In this document: positions 37,475 to 45,294 of the stretch, piece by piece | How positions within the stretch are numbered: the first letter of the stretch is position 1 | Layout of the letters: each line of letters opens with the position of its first letter | Assembly: GCF_009741445.1 (NCBI RefSeq) | Contig: NZ_CP046507.1 | Location: 2,480,001 to 2,544,000, forward strand | Length of the DNA: 64,000 nucleotides | Origin: Mycobacterium avium subsp. avium | GTDB taxonomy: Bacteria > Actinomycetota > Actinomycetes > Mycobacteriales > Mycobacteriaceae | Direction of reading: 5' to 3' | Position numbers and translations under genes: made by a program | Notes under the pieces: model-generated | Told to the model about the DNA's origin: nothing | Seen by the model: only the letters and a program-made list of their open reading frames with translations | Database searches by the model: none

Positions 37475-38592
37475 CCGTGACTCCGCTGTCGATCCTGGAC
37501 CTCGCGCCGATCAGCGCGGGCTGCGACGCCGCGACCGCGCTGCGCAACACCATCGACCTGGCCCGGCACGCCGAGCGCTGGGGCTATCACCGGTACTGGC
37601 TCGCCGAGCACCATTTCGTCGCGGTGGCCAGCTCCGCACCGGTGACGCTGATCGGCCAGATCGCCGCGGCCACGTCGCGCATCCGGGTCGGGACGGCCGC
37701 GGTGCAGATCGGCCACACCACCGCGGTCGCCGTGGTGGAGAACTTCGGCATTCTCGACGCGCTGTATCCCGGCCGAATCGACATGGGGCTGGGCCGATCC
37801 GGGCAGCGTCGCGCCGAGGTGGCCGCGTCGCCGACCGCGGCCTCCCCGCCCGAGGCCCGGCCGTGGCGGGAGACGGACGGGCTCGTCATCCCCGCCCCCT
37901 TCGACCAGACGGCGCTGATGAAAAGCGAACGGATCCGGGCGCAGTCGTCGGTCCTGGCCCCGCCGTGCGCACAACCCGCGGACTTCGGCGAACAGATCGC
38001 CGACATCGAGGCGATGCTGGACGGCAGCTATGCCGTCAACGGCCATCGGCTGCAGGTGGTGCCGGGCGAGCACGCCGAGCTGACGCCGTGGATCTTCGGC
38101 AGCACCCGCGGCCAGAGCGCCGAGGTCGCCGGGGCCCGCGGGCTTCCGTTCGTCGCGAGTTACCACATCACCCCGGGCACCGCGCTCGATGCAATCGAGG
38201 CCTACCGCAATGCTTTTCGGCCGTCCGCCCGGCTGGCGCGGCCCTACGTGGTGGTGTCGGCCGACGTTGTGGTCGCCGAGGACAGCGCCACCGCGCGCCA
38301 TCTCGCGTCCAGCTACGGCCACTGGGTGTATTCCATCCGCAGCGGCCAGGGCGCGATCCCCTACCCGGACCCGGACCTGTGCGATCCGTTGACCGAGGAG
38401 CAGCGGGCGCTGGTGGCCGACCGCACCGCAACACAATTCGTCGGCAACCCCGACGAGGTGGCCGACCGGCTCGAGGTGCTGCGCCGGGTCAGCGGCGCCG
38501 ACGAGCTGGTGATCACCTCGGTTACGCATCGGCACGCCGACCGGCTGCGCTCGCACGAACTGATCGCCAAACGCTGGGGGCTCACCGGATGA
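37471..38592 (+). CDS. Flavin-dependent (LLM, MsnO8-like) monooxygenase 2
   Basis: A 373-residue luciferase-like monooxygenase of the MsnO8 type. Typical sequence: LARHAERWGYHRYWLAEHHF, then VTLIGQIAAATSRIRVGTAA, then GILDALYPGRIDMGLGRSGQ. The catalytic-site histidine pair lies in AEHHF. The middle of the protein has an unusually variable insertion (RRAEVAASPTAASPPEARPW). It overlaps both neighbours by four bases, so the three monooxygenases are made together, possibly acting on related sulfur compounds. Confidence 0.83.
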   Translation: MTVTPLSILDLAPISAGCDAATALRNTIDLARHAERWGYHRYWLAEHHFVAVASSAPVTLIGQIAAATSRIRVGTAAVQIGHTTAVAVVENFGILDALYPGRIDMGLGRSGQRRAEVAASPTAASPPEARPWRETDGLVIPAPFDQTALMKSERIRAQSSVLAPPCAQPADFGEQIADIEAMLDGSYAVNGHRLQVVPGEHAELTPWIFGSTRGQSAEVAGARGLPFVASYHITPGTALDAIEAYRNAFRPSARLARPYVVVSADVVVAEDSATARHLASSYGHWVYSIRSGQGAIPYPDPDLCDPLTEEQRALVADRTATQFVGNPDEVADRLEVLRRVSGADELVITSVTHRHADRLRSHELIAKRWGLTG

Positions 38593-39980
38593 CCACGCGA
38601 AAAGCACGTCGCCGCAAGCAGATACATCTGGGCGCCCACTTCCCCGGGGTGAACAACACCACGGTGTGGTCCGATCCGAGCGCGGGCAGCCAGATCGCGT
38701 TCGAATCGTTCGTGCATCTCGCCCGGACCGCCGAGCGGGGACTGTTCGACTTCTTCTTCTTGGCCGAGGGTCTGCGGCTGCGCGAGCATCGCGGCAAGAT
38801 CCACGACCTCGACGTCGTCGGCAGGCCCGACACCTTCACCGTGCTGGCCGCGCTCGCCGCGGTCACCGAACGCCTCGGACTGGCCGGCACCATCAACACC
38901 ACCTTCAACGAACCCTACGAGGTGGCAAGGCAATTCGCGACGCTGGACCACCTCTCGGACGGGCGCGCGGCCTGGAACATGGTCACCTCCTCCGACGCGT
39001 TCACCGGGGAGAACTTCCGCCGCGGCGGATTCCTCGCCCACGCCGACCGATACCGCCGGGCCGAGGAATTCATCACCGTGGCCCGAAAGTTCTGGGACAG
39101 CTGGTCACCCGGCGCGGTGATCGCCGACGTCGACGCCGGAACCTACGCCGATCCCGCGCGCATCGGCGTCGTCGAGCATCACGGTCGGCAATTCGACGTG
39201 CGCGGTGTGGCCTCGCTGCCCGCCGGGCCGCAGGGCCACCCGGTGCTGCTGCAGGCCGGCGACTCCAGCGACGGCCGGGACTTCGGCGCCAAGCACGCCG
39301 ACGCCCTGTTCACGCTGCACGGGTCGCTCGAGGCGGGACAGCGCTACTACGCCGACGTGAAGAGCCGCGCCGCCGCCCACGGGCGCGACCCCGAGCAGCT
39401 CAAGGTGCTGCCCGGTGCGACGTTCGCGCTGGGCGACACCCCCGCCGAGGCGGCCGACAACGCCCGCCACATCCGCGAGCAGCAGGTCAGCGGCCCGACC
39501 GCGATCGCATTCCTCGAGCAGGTGTGGGGCGTCGACCTGTCGGCCTACGACCCCGACGGGCCGCTGCCCGACGTCGAGCCCGTCGAGAATCCGACCATCA
39601 CCCGCGGCCGGGTCCGGCACGGCGACCCCAAGACGGTCGCCGAGACCTGGCGGGCCCGGGCACGGGCCGAGAACCTGTCGATCCGGGAGCTGATCATCGA
39701 GGTGACCAGCCGTCAGCAGTTCGTCGGAACGCCGCAGCAGGTGGCCGCCGAGATCGACCACTACGTGCAGTCGGATGCCTGCGACGGCTTCATCCTGGTG
39801 CCGCACCTGACGCCGCACGGTCTCGACGAGTTCGTCGACAAGGTGGTGCCGCTGCTGCAAGAGCGCGGCAGCTTCCGCGCCGAATACCGCGGCATTACGC
39901 TGCGCGAGCATCTCGGCCTGGCGCCGGCTCAGGGCAACGCTCCCGGCGCTGACCTGGAAAGCCAGTGCGCGACAGGATGA
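38589..39980 (+). CDS. NtaA/DszA/DmoA-family flavin monooxygenase 3
   Basis: A 463-residue FMNH2-dependent monooxygenase of the NtaA/SnaA/DszA group, which includes dibenzothiophene-sulfone, nitrilotriacetate and dimethylsulfide monooxygenases. Signature stretches are QIHLGAHFPGVNNTTVWSDP, LFDFFFLAEGLRLREH, NTTFNEPYEVARQFATLDHL and DGRAAWNMVTSSDAFTGENF. The length is typical for the group. It ends the overlapping operon. Given the cysK/cysE and encapsulin context I favour C-S cleavage for sulfur supply, but the C-N option is open. Confidence 0.86.
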   Translation: MTTRKARRRKQIHLGAHFPGVNNTTVWSDPSAGSQIAFESFVHLARTAERGLFDFFFLAEGLRLREHRGKIHDLDVVGRPDTFTVLAALAAVTERLGLAGTINTTFNEPYEVARQFATLDHLSDGRAAWNMVTSSDAFTGENFRRGGFLAHADRYRRAEEFITVARKFWDSWSPGAVIADVDAGTYADPARIGVVEHHGRQFDVRGVASLPAGPQGHPVLLQAGDSSDGRDFGAKHADALFTLHGSLEAGQRYYADVKSRAAAHGRDPEQLKVLPGATFALGDTPAEAADNARHIREQQVSGPTAIAFLEQVWGVDLSAYDPDGPLPDVEPVENPTITRGRVRHGDPKTVAETWRARARAENLSIRELIIEVTSRQQFVGTPQQVAAEIDHYVQSDACDGFILVPHLTPHGLDEFVDKVVPLLQERGSFRAEYRGITLREHLGLAPAQGNAPGADLESQCATG

Positions 39981-39984
39981 TTCG

Positions 39985-40620
39985 CTAACGGCCCGCCAGT
40001 GAGCCGCTGACCGGGTCGTCCGGATGGGTGTGCAGCGGCGTCGTAGTGTCCACCTGCAGCCAGGCGTGCAGCGGCAGCGAGCGCAGCACGGCCGCCAGGC
40101 TCTCGGTGTCCGCGGTGCGCCACAGCGCCAGCACGCGCGGCTCGCCCGGGCCGGAATGCAGCCACCACAGCCGCTGCAGGCAGCCCTGCGCGCCCAGCTC
40201 GCCGGCGCGCTCGGCCTCACGGGCCAGCACGTCGTCGACCACCCGCTGCGGCGCGTCGGCGGGAACCCGGATGGTGATGGCCTGCAGAAACTCGGCAGCC
40301 CCGCCCGAAACCGGCTCCGGGGTGATCAGGCGTGCGGTCGGATCGTTCGGGTGCACCGGCAGCGGCGTCACCTCCTCGGTGCGCCACGCCCGCAGCGGCG
40401 TCGAGGCGAGCAGCTGTTCCAGCGCGTTGTCGTCGGCCGCGGCGAACAGGCCCAGCGTGCGCCACCGGCCGGGCGGCGACGGCGCGCGCCACAAGCGCAG
40501 CAACTGCCCCTGCCGAGCCAGCTCACGGCAGCGTGCGGATTCCCGGGCCCGTAGGTCGTCGACCGCTTCCGCGGGGGTGCCGTCGGGAACCTGGGTCGTC
40601 GCGGCAACCAGGAACTCCAT
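39985..40620 (-). CDS. Tandem muconolactone-isomerase-like domain protein
   Basis: A 211-residue protein with two similar ferredoxin-like domains. The first (about 1-100) starts MEFLVAATTQVPDGTPAEAV and has ARQGQLLRLWRAPSPPGRWR; the second (about 105-205) starts AEFLQAITIRVPADAPQRVV and has GAQGCLQRLWWLHSGPGEPR. Both carry the L-RLW pattern and a following ALW/GLF strand of the muconolactone delta-isomerase family. ATG 40620 follows GGGAGA. No aromatic catabolism genes are nearby, so the native reaction is unknown. It converges on the monooxygenase operon with a 4-bp gap. Confidence 0.72.
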   Translation of the reverse strand: MEFLVAATTQVPDGTPAEAVDDLRARESARCRELARQGQLLRLWRAPSPPGRWRTLGLFAAADDNALEQLLASTPLRAWRTEEVTPLPVHPNDPTARLITPEPVSGGAAEFLQAITIRVPADAPQRVVDDVLAREAERAGELGAQGCLQRLWWLHSGPGEPRVLALWRTADTESLAAVLRSLPLHAWLQVDTTTPLHTHPDDPVSGSLAGR

Positions 40621-40671
40621 CGGGTCTCCCAAGTGATTCGTGCTCACCGACGCCGGGCGCTGCAGAAAGTG

Positions 40672-40744
<73 letters not shown>

Positions 40745-40886
40745 CTAACCCGATCGCGGGACGACTCTAGCGTACTGGCACGACCGCACCCAACTAGCGT
40801 GACCCGTGGCATACCGTGGCGATCGCGGACGCCTGCACCCCATCCGGTGAGGCAGGATGGAGCCATCGATAGTCGGGAGGAACGCT

Positions 40887-41162
40887 TTGATCCGGTATGT
40901 CGTGGTGCTTGGACTGGGGTATGTGCTGGGCTCAAAGGCCGGGCGGCGCCGATACGAGCAGATCGTCGGCACCTACCGCGCGCTGACCAGCAGCCCGGTG
41001 GCCAAATCGGTGATCGAAGGGGGCCGGCGCAAGATCGCGAATCGGATCTCGCCCGACGCCGGGTTCGTCACGCTGACGCAGATCGACGACCGGACCGCCA
41101 TCATGGAACGCGAGGCCGAGCCGGCCGACGAGGCCCTGGCGCCGTCTAATCGTCCCCGCTAG
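40887..41162 (+). CDS. Conserved small protein (Rv2342-like)
   Basis: A 91-residue conserved mycobacterial protein. It begins with a short hydrophobic stretch (IRYVVVLGLGYVLGSKAG), possibly one membrane helix, followed by a basic amphipathic region (RRRYEQIVGTYRALTSSPVA, then GGRRKIANRISPDAGF). The likely start is TTG 40887, which has GGGAGG six bases upstream; the in-frame ATG at 40857 has no ribosome site. The last 17 bases overlap the 3' end of convergent dnaG. Function unknown. Confidence 0.8.
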   Translation: MIRYVVVLGLGYVLGSKAGRRRYEQIVGTYRALTSSPVAKSVIEGGRRKIANRISPDAGFVTLTQIDDRTAIMEREAEPADEALAPSNRPR

Positions 41163-43098
41163 CCTGCTCCAACAGGCTGCGCCGGTAGGCCTCCATCGCC
41201 ACCAGGTCCCCGAACAGCGCGTGGTATTCGTCGCCCTGCTCGATGGGCGACATGCGCTGCAGCTTCGACTTGACCTCGGCGATCTGCCGACCCATCCACA
41301 CCTCCTGCAGCCGGGCCAGCACGCCGGCGATGTAGCGCGGCAGCTTCTCGTCGTCGACCTGGATGGCCTCGACACCCAGTTCGCTGATCAGCCCCGCCGT
41401 CAGCGGCGAGGAGGCCCGGTCGCGCACCGCCTCGATCCACTGCCCGCCGGTGACACCGCTCGACGTGCCGCCGGCCGCCTCGATCGCGGCACGCACGGCG
41501 GCGTACCCGGGATGGGTGAAGCTCTCGACGGTCAGCGAGTCGAACACCGGCCCGGCCAGCGCCGGGTACTGCAACGCCGACTTGAGTGCCTCCCGCTGCG
41601 GCCACAGGGTGGGATCGCGGGGGTCGGGACGGCTGGCGGCGGGACCGGCCGGGGCGGCGGACTGCTCGGCGCGGCGCGAGACCCTGCCGCCGGAGCCGCC
41701 GCGCCCCGCGCCGGCGGAGTGCTTGGACTGGCTGCGCACCCGGTCGATGACCTGCGCGACGTCGCTCCAGCCGACCCAGCCGGCGAGCTGGCGGGCGTAC
41801 TCGTCGCGCAGCGTGGGGTCCTTGATCTGGGCCACCATCGGCACGCAGCGGCGCAGCGCGGCCACCCGGCCCTCGGCGCTGTCCAGGTCCAGCTCGGCGA
41901 GCGCCGACCGGATTGCGAACTCGAACAACGGTGTTCGCCGGGCCACCAGGTCGCGCAGCGCGGCGTCGCCGGAGCGCAGCCGCAGGTCGCAGGGATCCAT
42001 GCCGTCCGGCGCGACCGCGACGAAGGACTGCCCGGCCAGGTTCTGCTCGCCGCCGAACGCCTTGAGCGCCGCGGCCCGCCCCGCCGCGTCGCCGTCGAAG
42101 ACGTAGATCAGTTCACCGCGAAAGAAGCTGTCGTCCATCATGAGTCGGCGCAGCATCGCCAGATGCTCGTCGCCGAAGGCGGTGCCGCAGGAGGCCACCG
42201 CGGTGGTGACCCCGGCCAGATGCATCGCCATCACGTCGGTGTAGCCCTCGACGACCACGGCCTGGTGGCCCTTGGCGATGTCGCGTTTGGCCAGATCGAT
42301 GCCGAACATCACGTTCGACTTCTTGTACAGCAGCGTCTCGGGCGTGTTGATGTACTTGGCTTCCATCGGATCGTCGTCGAACAGCCGGCGGGCGCCGAAC
42401 CCGATCACCTCGCCGGCCGAGCTGCGGATGGGCCACAGCAGCCGCCGGTGGAACCGGTCCATCGGGCCACGCCGGCCCTGCCGCGACAGGCCGGCCGCCT
42501 CCAGCTCCTTGAACTCAAAACCCTTGCGCTGCAGGTGTTTTGTCAGCGTATCCCAGCCCGACGGTGCGAATCCGCAACCGAAGCGACGGGCCGCCTCGGC
42601 ATCGAAGTTGCGTTCGGTCAGATACTGGCGGGCCGGCGCCGCCTCGTCGGACTCGAGCGCCGCCGCGTAGAACTCCGCCGCGGCCGCGTTGGCCGCGATG
42701 AGCCGGCTGCGGCTGCCGCGGTCGCGCTGCACGCTGGTGGCCGGGCCGGAGTAGGTGATGGTGTGGCCGATCCGGTCGGCGAGCAGTTCGACGGCCTCGA
42801 CGAAGCTGACGTGCTCGATCTTCTGGAGGAACGCATACACGTCGCCGCCCTCGCCGCAGCCGAAGCAGTGGAAGTGCCCGTGGTTGGGGCGGACGTGAAA
42901 CGACGGCGACTTCTCGTCGTGAAACGGGCACAGGCCCTTGAGCGAATCCGCACCGGCACGCCGCAATTGGACGTAATCGCCGACCACTTCATCGATGCGC
43001 ACCCGTTCGCGGATGGCGGCGATGTCGCGGTCGGGAATCCGGCCCCGGCCCCGGGCACGGCCATCGCCCGGGGCGCGTGAACCTGCCGGGCTGGACAT
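41146..43098 (-). CDS. dnaG: DNA primase
   Basis: A 650-residue replicative primase that makes RNA primers at the fork (Rv2343c). The N-terminal CHC2 zinc finger is in LCPFHDEKSPSFHVRP and HCFGCGEGGD. The TOPRIM core has VVVEGYTDVMAMH and YVFDGDAAGRAA, with the acidic residues intact. The C-terminal part (about 450-650) is the DnaB-binding region after a low-complexity linker (SAGAGRGGSGGRVSRR). The extended N-terminus SSPAGSRAPGDGRARGRGR is basic and probably disordered. Confidence 0.96.
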   Translation of the reverse strand: MSSPAGSRAPGDGRARGRGRIPDRDIAAIRERVRIDEVVGDYVQLRRAGADSLKGLCPFHDEKSPSFHVRPNHGHFHCFGCGEGGDVYAFLQKIEHVSFVEAVELLADRIGHTITYSGPATSVQRDRGSRSRLIAANAAAAEFYAAALESDEAAPARQYLTERNFDAEAARRFGCGFAPSGWDTLTKHLQRKGFEFKELEAAGLSRQGRRGPMDRFHRRLLWPIRSSAGEVIGFGARRLFDDDPMEAKYINTPETLLYKKSNVMFGIDLAKRDIAKGHQAVVVEGYTDVMAMHLAGVTTAVASCGTAFGDEHLAMLRRLMMDDSFFRGELIYVFDGDAAGRAAALKAFGGEQNLAGQSFVAVAPDGMDPCDLRLRSGDAALRDLVARRTPLFEFAIRSALAELDLDSAEGRVAALRRCVPMVAQIKDPTLRDEYARQLAGWVGWSDVAQVIDRVRSQSKHSAGAGRGGSGGRVSRRAEQSAAPAGPAASRPDPRDPTLWPQREALKSALQYPALAGPVFDSLTVESFTHPGYAAVRAAIEAAGGTSSGVTGGQWIEAVRDRASSPLTAGLISELGVEAIQVDDEKLPRYIAGVLARLQEVWMGRQIAEVKSKLQRMSPIEQGDEYHALFGDLVAMEAYRRSLLEQASGDD

Positions 43099-43139
43099 CG
43101 GCTCAGTGTAAGGCGCGCAGCGCGCCGGGTACGGAAAAG

Positions 43140-43757
43140 CTATCCGGTACCGATGACACCGCAGGCAACCCGGTCCATCGCGTTCTCGGTGTCCTCGGCG
43201 CCGTGCAGCATCAACGCAGTCTTGTTACCGGCCAACAGCTCGTCGCGGGTGAACGCATCGGTGGTGGTGACCAGATAGGCCGCGCCATCCTGGCGCACCT
43301 GCAGCGTGGCCAGATCGCCGCTTTCCGGCTTGCCGGTGTGGCCGGGGGCCTGGTAGTGACCGCCGGCGGACAGGAAGTTCCCGGGCGCACCGCCGGTGGG
43401 GGCCACCGAGTTCGGCTCGCACTTGCCGATCTCGTGCACGTGCAGGCCGTGCAGGCCGGGCGTCAGGACCCCGTTGGTCACCGTCTTCACCGTGACGGTG
43501 ACGTAGCCCCCGGTGAAGTCGAAGGTCGCGGTGGCCACCGACCGGCCGTCGGGCGTCTTCAGTTCCGCGGTCAGCGCCCCGCCGCCGGGCGCCGGGGTGG
43601 TCGTCGCACCGGAGGACGTGGGTGCGGCGCTTTTCACCGGCGGGGTGGTGCCCGGCTGGGTGCTCGCGTGCTGCGGTGAACTGCACGCGGTCATGGCGAG
43701 AACCGGAAGCCCCATCAAGAGGGTGGCGATGCAGGGCGAGCCGCTGATTTTCTTCAT
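43140..43757 (-). CDS. Short SodC-like Cu,Zn superoxide dismutase lipoprotein
   Basis: A 205-residue exported protein, with signal ([15 protein letters not shown]) and a likely lipidated cysteine after MTA, then a Ser/Thr/Pro linker and a Cu,Zn-SOD domain. The copper-ligand histidines appear present in [22 protein letters not shown] and LMLHGAED. Compared with M. tuberculosis SodC (Rv0432, about 240 aa), the segment after the last His that carries the electrostatic loop is nearly gone: [19 protein letters not shown] replaces a stretch about 35 residues longer. The GGHYH of Rv0432 reads GGHYQ here. The core cysteine pair (GKC, ACGV) remains. It may be a weaker or altered dismutase. A second, longer sodC probably exists elsewhere. 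Confidence 0.82.
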   Translation of the reverse strand: MKKISGSPCIATLLMGLPVLAMTACSSPQHASTQPGTTPPVKSAAPTSSGATTTPAPGGGALTAELKTPDGRSVATATFDFTGGYVTVTVKTVTNGVLTPGLHGLHVHEIGKCEPNSVAPTGGAPGNFLSAGGHYQAPGHTGKPESGDLATLQVRQDGAAYLVTTTDAFTRDELLAGNKTALMLHGAEDTENAMDRVACGVIGTG

Positions 43758-43824
43758 ATCGGGGAGCCTAACTCGCCGCGCCCGCGCCGCTTCCCGGGCC
43801 GCGCGACTTGTCGCCGGCGCGGCG

Positions 43825-45096
43825 CTACGGACCGGCCTGGCGGGCGTCGATGCGTTCCAGCCGGCCCTCGGTGTAGGAGGCGATCTGATCCACGATCACC
43901 CGCCACCGGGCGCCGTCATCGGCCGCGGTGTTGAACGCGGCGGCAAAGACCGGATCCAGCGTTCGCGGCGCCCCCGCATACAGCCAGTGCGCCACCCGGT
44001 GGATGCGTTCACGCTGCCCGGCCTGGGTCTGTTGATGGCGGGGATCGGACATGATGAACTGCAGCGCCAGGATTTTCAGCAAGGCCACCTCGGCGCGGAC
44101 CAGATCGGGGACCGCGAGCTCGGCGCGGTAGCGCACCAGCGGCCCGGGTCCGGCGGCCGCGCGGGTGGTGGCGATGGCGGCCGAGGCAAACCTGCCGACC
44201 AGCTCACTGGTCAACCGTTTGAGCGCCACCGAGGAGGCCAGCGTGGCGTCGTACTTGCCGACGGCGGCGACCACCGGCAGGGCCGACAGCCGGCGCGCGG
44301 CGGCCATGAAGTCGTCGGCGCCCACCCGGGAGAATTCGCTCTCGCCCAGTTTGGCCAGGGCCGCGGCCTCGTCGTCGTCGGCGAGCACCCGCAGGTCGAT
44401 GCGTTGCGAGACGACGCCGTCCTCGACGTCGTGCACCGAATAGGCGACATCGTCGGCCCAGTCCATCACCTGCGCTTCCAGGCACATCCGGCCGGCCGGG
44501 GCGCCGGCGCGCGCCCAGGCCGCCGCTTCCCGGTCGTCGTCGTAGAAGCCGAACTTGCTTGTCCCGGGGCCTTCGCCGCGCCGCCACGGATATTTGATCA
44601 CCGCATCCAGTGACGCGCGCGTCAGGTTCAACCCGGCGCTATTTCCTTGGGCGTCAAGAACTTTGGGCTCGAGGCTGGTCAGGATCCGGAAGTTCTGGGC
44701 GTTGCCCTCAAACCCGCCGTATGCCGCGGCGACCTCGTCGAGGGCGCGTTCGCCGTTGTGGCCGTAGGGCGGGTGGCCGATGTCGTGGGCCAGCCCCGCG
44801 AGCTCGACGAGGTCGAGATCGCAACCCAGCCCCACCGCCATCCCCCGACCGATCTGGGCGACCTCGAGCGAGTGCGTCAGCCGGGTACGCGGCGTGTCTC
44901 CCTCTCGCGGCCCGACGACCTGGGTCTTGTCGGCCAAGCGGCGCAGCGCGGCGCTGTGCAGCACGCGGGCGCGGTCGCGGGCGAAGTCGGTACGGTGCTG
45001 ACCTTCGGTGCCCGGCAGACCCGCAGTCTTGGGCGCTTCGGCCACCCGTCGCTGACGGTCGAAGTCGTCGTAGGGGTCGTGCTGATTCCTGGTCAC
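43825..45096 (-). CDS. dgt: Deoxyguanosine triphosphate triphosphohydrolase-like protein
   Basis: A 423-residue HD-domain enzyme of the dGTPase family (Rv2344c) that removes triphosphate from dNTPs. The metal-binding HD motif is in [14 protein letters not shown] (His) and [15 protein letters not shown] (HD and following His), with the fourth ligand in [16 protein letters not shown]. The start is GTG 45096 ([17 protein letters not shown]). The frame is open further upstream into the tandem repeats but that part is not conserved. It is adjacent to dnaG as in M. tuberculosis, which suits a role in nucleotide pools during replication. Confidence 0.92.
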   Translation of the reverse strand: MTRNQHDPYDDFDRQRRVAEAPKTAGLPGTEGQHRTDFARDRARVLHSAALRRLADKTQVVGPREGDTPRTRLTHSLEVAQIGRGMAVGLGCDLDLVELAGLAHDIGHPPYGHNGERALDEVAAAYGGFEGNAQNFRILTSLEPKVLDAQGNSAGLNLTRASLDAVIKYPWRRGEGPGTSKFGFYDDDREAAAWARAGAPAGRMCLEAQVMDWADDVAYSVHDVEDGVVSQRIDLRVLADDDEAAALAKLGESEFSRVGADDFMAAARRLSALPVVAAVGKYDATLASSVALKRLTSELVGRFASAAIATTRAAAGPGPLVRYRAELAVPDLVRAEVALLKILALQFIMSDPRHQQTQAGQRERIHRVAHWLYAGAPRTLDPVFAAAFNTAADDGARWRVIVDQIASYTEGRLERIDARQAGP

Positions 45097-45142
45097 CGAC
45101 GCACAGTCTGCCAGGGAATGCCCGCCCGAGTCCGGCTCGACT

Positions 45143-45282
45143 CGGGCCCTCCGGCCCGAATCGTCGCCGGGCTGTGTTCGATTGCCCCACTCCTCATCGG
45201 GCCCTCCGGCCCGAATCGTCGCGGGGCTGTGTTCGATTGCCCCACTCCTCATCGGGCCCTCCGGCCCGAATTGTCGCGGGGC
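45143..45282. repeat. 55-bp tandem repeat, two and a half copies
   Basis: Units at 45143-45197 and 45198-45252 differ by one base or so, with a third partial copy from 45253. Each unit contains an inverted repeat TCGGGCC-CTCC-GGCCCGA and the tail TGTGTTCGATTGCCCCACTC. It sits between divergent dgt and the TPM-domain gene. Size and position resemble mycobacterial interspersed repeats used for VNTR typing. Confidence 0.9.
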
Positions 45283-45294
45283 TAGATTGACCCT
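45283..45294 (+). promoter_or_regulatory. Leaderless-type promoter of the TPM-domain gene
   Basis: TAGATT at 45283-45288 fits the TANNNT -10 pattern and is followed by six bases and ATG 45295, giving a predicted leaderless transcript. It lies inside the partial third copy of the 55-bp repeat, so copy-number change would alter the sequence upstream of this promoter. Confidence 0.5.

Noticed and set aside
45143..45282. CRISPR array
   Set aside because: Units are contiguous with no spacers, and no cas genes are present.
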